Origin: Metaphire vulgaris
Lineage: Eukaryota > Annelida > Clitellata > Crassiclitellata > Megascolecidae
Length of the DNA: 64,000 nucleotides
Direction: 5' to 3'
Assembly: GCA_018105865.1 (NCBI GenBank)
Contig: CM030868.1
Span: forward strand, 3,286,113-3,350,112
Shown here: positions 60,988 through 64,000 of the stretch, piece by piece
How positions within the stretch are numbered: the first letter of the stretch is position 1
Layout of the letters: each line of letters starts with the position of its first letter
The notes under the pieces: generated by a model
The model's input: only the letters and a program-made list of their open reading frames with translations
Databases searched by the model: none
Told to the model about the DNA's origin: nothing
Position numbers and translations under genes: made by a program

Positions 60988-61175
60988 CAGTGGCAGCTCC
61001 AGGATTTGGCAAGTGGGGGGCGGGCGTTGGGGTGGCAAGTTCTAATCATGGGGGCCAACCATTTGTTGTTATGTATGTAGCATTAAGTATAGGGTCCCAA
61101 CAGGGGGCACTGGATGGGGCCAGACACTCAATAGGGGGGCACGGGCCCCCTGCCCCCTCGGTGGAGCCGCCACTG
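60988..61175 (-). mobile_element. CAGTGGCGGCTCC-family MITE
   Basis: CAGTGGCAGCTCC to GGAGCCGCCACTG, 188 bp, in the opposite orientation to the copy at 50308-50481. Confidence 0.75.
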
Positions 61176-61326
61176 ACCCAGTCACCCCTCCATCCTCTGC
61201 TTCTCCCTCAATTTCAGAACTGTTGAAAATATGTTGGAGCGTCCAGCAAACATCGCGCTTATGTTTCTTCAATTACCAGAAAATAATTGACCCTGGGTTG
61301 TTTTACTTTAGTTCTACTTCATCTGC

Positions 61327-61549
61327 CCTTCCTTCCTTCCTTCCTTCCTTCCTTCCTTCCTTCCTTCCTTCCTTCCTTCCTTCCTTCCTTCCTTCCTTCC
61401 TTCCTTCCTTCCTTCCTTCCTTCCTTCCTTCCTTCCTTCCTTCCTTCCTTCCTTCCTTCCTTCCTTCCTTCCTTCCTTCCTTCCTTCCTTCCTTCCTTCC
61501 TTCCTTCCTTCCTTCCTTCCTTCCTTCCTTCCTTCCTTCCTTCCTTCCT
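61327..61549. repeat. TTCC tetranucleotide array, about 56 perfect units
   Basis: 223 bp of uninterrupted TTCC. Open frames through it (Leu-Pro-Ser-Phe, Arg-Lys-Glu-Gly repeats) are not genes. Confidence 0.97.
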
Positions 61550-63332
61550 GCAAACATTTAATGAGACTGACAGACTTTTCTAGGTGTAAGACAAAATACC
61601 GCATTAGGTCAATTCTCAAGACAAACTAAAAACAACCTGACAACCACGTACGGTGTACAGTACCGTAGTTACGAATTAAACGAACGTGCAGAAAATCGAT
61701 AAACATGCATACAGCACAACCAATCATCTGATCTAATTATAAACTTCTATAGCGCCACGTAATAATGCACGGAAGCCTGCATCTGCCAACGGCACGCCAA
61801 ATCGAAATCTTCAAGATCCTGGCCAAATCCAGATGGCAGTGTACGGTGGATAAGCCAGGTCAAAAAGCTATATCGGGTTCTAATCTTGTTCTAAAAATTG
61901 GTAGTGAAGCTGCAGTTGGCACATGGGCAGTGTTTATTCTAGCCACCTTGACATTGGGGGGATTTTGAAATGTTTGGGGACAACAAGGTCTGAGTCACAC
62001 ACTTTGGGGGGTTGGGGGGGATTGCCATCCCTCCATGCAATATATAAAAAATTTTGGGAGGAATTTTAAAACTTTTGAGGGATTCCCCCCCAGAGAAGGC
62101 CTAGAATAAACACCGGCACATGAGGCTGAGGCAATTAGCAGGCAGGGTCAAGAACGGAAAGAAAAAATGACTGGAGTCCAATACCAGTTCTTTCACTCAG
62201 TGGATAATCCCTCCATTATTTCCCCGAGTACAGCACCACTTACCCAGAGGCAAAAATAAAAAAATTAATTATTATCACAAAGATGCACTTTGTCCTAGGA
62301 GGAAGGGGGACTTATCTCCAAACACTTCGGTTCCTAAAGAAATCTCTCTTCTCTCCCCTCCCCTCCCCTCCCCCTCTTCTCCCCCCCCTCTCGTCTGCTT
62401 GTAGCTGATAGTATCATAGTGTCTGCTTATTCCATTACAAAGATGTGCAGAAAAACAATGCATTTATTATACATAACGTCAATCAGCATATAACAAAAAC
62501 AAGTCGGCAAATACAGCATAGAAACTATTATTACATTTACAAAATATATTTCAGTTTCTGCTGAGATTTTTCTGCAAACAAACATACAAGGATATAATAA
62601 TTTATTGGAAAAATGCTAGGCCTTCCTAATGGCTGTCATTAGTCATTTAGCTGCTTGCTAATTATGTGTCTAGCTAAGGTAATATTTACATACACGAAGC
62701 ATGCAGCCAATCAGGAATGGAAGTTGATCATCAATATCTGATGAGTAACTCATTCTTAATTAATTGTGACATGGCCCGACGGCTTTGAAAAAAATGGGAT
62801 AGACATTTAAATTCTCAGGACCCAAGGGTCGTGGGTCATATGGGTCAAGGGTTCAGAGGTCATTCCGATTGAACCATTGCCATATCTGCAGGAAGTCAAC
62901 ACAGTCAACCACACCAAAGGTTATTCATCAAAGGTTAAATAATTATAATTAAACCATTTTCATTACAAATTTGTACAACTATCTTCAGTAAGAACCACAA
63001 ATGCCATCCAACTACGCGCATTTCTGCCATAGGACAGGACTTACGTGGTAAGCAAACAGTCTCAACTTATCATGTCGCAATAAAAATAGCTTCAGAATAG
63101 CAAAGATGTTTGAGACAGTTTGACAGATAATAACAGCATGTCTTTGGCTAGTCCAAAATAAAAAGAGACATTTGTTTTGACACAAAACCACCATTCAACA
63201 TAAATTAAACTCATGTCTAAATACTCCCACGCAATTTTTAACTCTCATACAACAGTCTCCAGCGAGTCCCAAATAAAGATACTTTTGTTTTTAAATTCCT
63301 AAGACTAACCTCCTGAAACCCCCACCCACTAT

Positions 63333-63565
63333 CACTGGCGTAGTCACGGGTCCTTCCCCTACCCATTCAGACTGAGACCGGTCATGAGTTTCCCAAAACC
63401 AGTGAGTAGTGGAGAGGGGTAGGGATAATATTAAATCTAAAAAAATGCACAAAACAGCAGACTTTGAAGCATTTGAGACAAGAACCTCGTTTGCTGGTCA
63501 AGACTTTTTGACTGAAAATGTCAAAGTGCCCCCCCCCCAATTCTGAAATCCTGGCTACGCCACTG
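63333..63565 (-). mobile_element. CAGTGGCGTAGCCAGGA-type MITE
   Basis: Left end CACTGGCGTAGTCACGG and right end CCTGGCTACGCCACTG are inverted repeats. The interior has GGTCAAGACTTTTTGAC. It is related to 42549 and to about 39508. Confidence 0.6.
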
Positions 63566-63732
63566 CCCACAATGAAAATTTACACTCCCACCCTAATCCT
63601 CCCTTTATCTTCATCTCCAATCTGTGCCTCAATCCTATAAGAGCACATTCACACAAGGAAACTAAGGGCTAAACACAAACATTCAAAATACCACTAATAC
63701 AAACTCTATCCATAATAATATCATAAACATAA

Positions 63733-63737
<5 letters not shown>

Positions 63738-63767
<30 letters not shown>
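63738..63767. repeat. TA dinucleotide repeat
   Basis: About 15 pure units. Confidence 0.9.
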
Positions 63768-63769
<2 letters not shown>

Positions 63770-64000
63770 GCATAAATTGTCTGCTCACTCACCATTTTTA
63801 CTGCCACGCCTCCCCTTATCTTTGCCTCCAATCGGTGGCTCAAACAATTTAATGCAAACACACATGCAGATCAGCATCTGAGATCCAGACCAATGGGGGG
63901 GGGGCAGATAGAGAAGATAGAGAGTAGGAAAAATAGTAGGAAAAAATCAGTCGGGCCAATAGAAGAAAGAATTTTTTTATTATTTCATTATGCCAAATAC

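Larger units (their letters stand above)
58862..64000. other. Upstream of the galactosyltransferase: repeats, no recognised gene
   Basis: The first 100 bases upstream of the ATG are moderately GC-rich and probably hold the 5' UTR and promoter. Beyond them come a GAA array, a 42-bp duplication, a TTCC array, a CTGT run, two MITEs and C-rich simple sequence near 62350. A short repeat near 61733-61800 (TAAACTTCTATAGCGCCAC) matches 12830-12880. I see no exon. Confidence 0.5.

Noticed and set aside
61223..61583. Frames of Leu-Pro-Ser-Phe or Arg-Lys-Glu-Gly repeats
   Set aside because: They arise from the TTCC array. No flanking coding signal.

Overview
The window is animal nuclear DNA, AT-rich, with long introns and GT-AG splicing. 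It carries a SEPT2-group septin, a NAP1-family histone chaperone, a BTB/C2H2 zinc-finger gene, a secreted BPI/LBP-family protein and a Golgi beta-1,4-galactosyltransferase, so it comes from a metazoan. The repeat load (5S- and tRNA-derived SINE pieces, many very short palindromic MITEs, huge microsatellites) fits a marine invertebrate. I cannot place it more finely, and no prokaryotic or viral gene is visible.

Layout. (1) 2-15392, + strand: septin. A probable N-terminal exon lies at the left edge and eleven well-supported exons encode a complete 357-residue core. (2) 15393-20995: gene-poor, T-rich, probably the 3' UTRs of two convergent genes. (3) 20996-24096, - strand: BTB domain plus thirteen C2H2 fingers, with the finger exon broken by four small frame shifts. 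(4) 24097-26620: shared upstream region between this gene and the divergent NAP1-like gene. (5) 26621-35740, + strand: NAP1-like gene in 14 coding exons, one with a single-base frame break. (6) 35741-40167: probable 3' UTR and repeats. (7) 40168-41676, + strand: an intronless BPI/LBP-like gene. (8) 41677-52763: microsatellites, a seven-copy 334-bp satellite and several MITEs. (9) 52764-58861, - strand: beta-1,4-galactosyltransferase in six coding exons, complete. (10) 58862-64000: repeats only.

The five genes have unrelated roles (cytoskeleton, transcription, chromatin, innate immunity or lipid binding, glycosylation), and nothing suggests they act as one system. The most unusual content is structural. 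An approximately 80-bp TTAA-flanked palindromic MITE family has 11 core copies plus variants in 64 kb. A TA-flanked MITE sits about 35 nt downstream of two splice donors of the galactosyltransferase. NAP1 exon 6 is sandwiched between inverted MITEs, and a NAP1 splice donor lies inside a GT microsatellite. The frame breaks are either assembly errors or gene decay, and the sequence alone cannot say which. I found no convincing new biological system.
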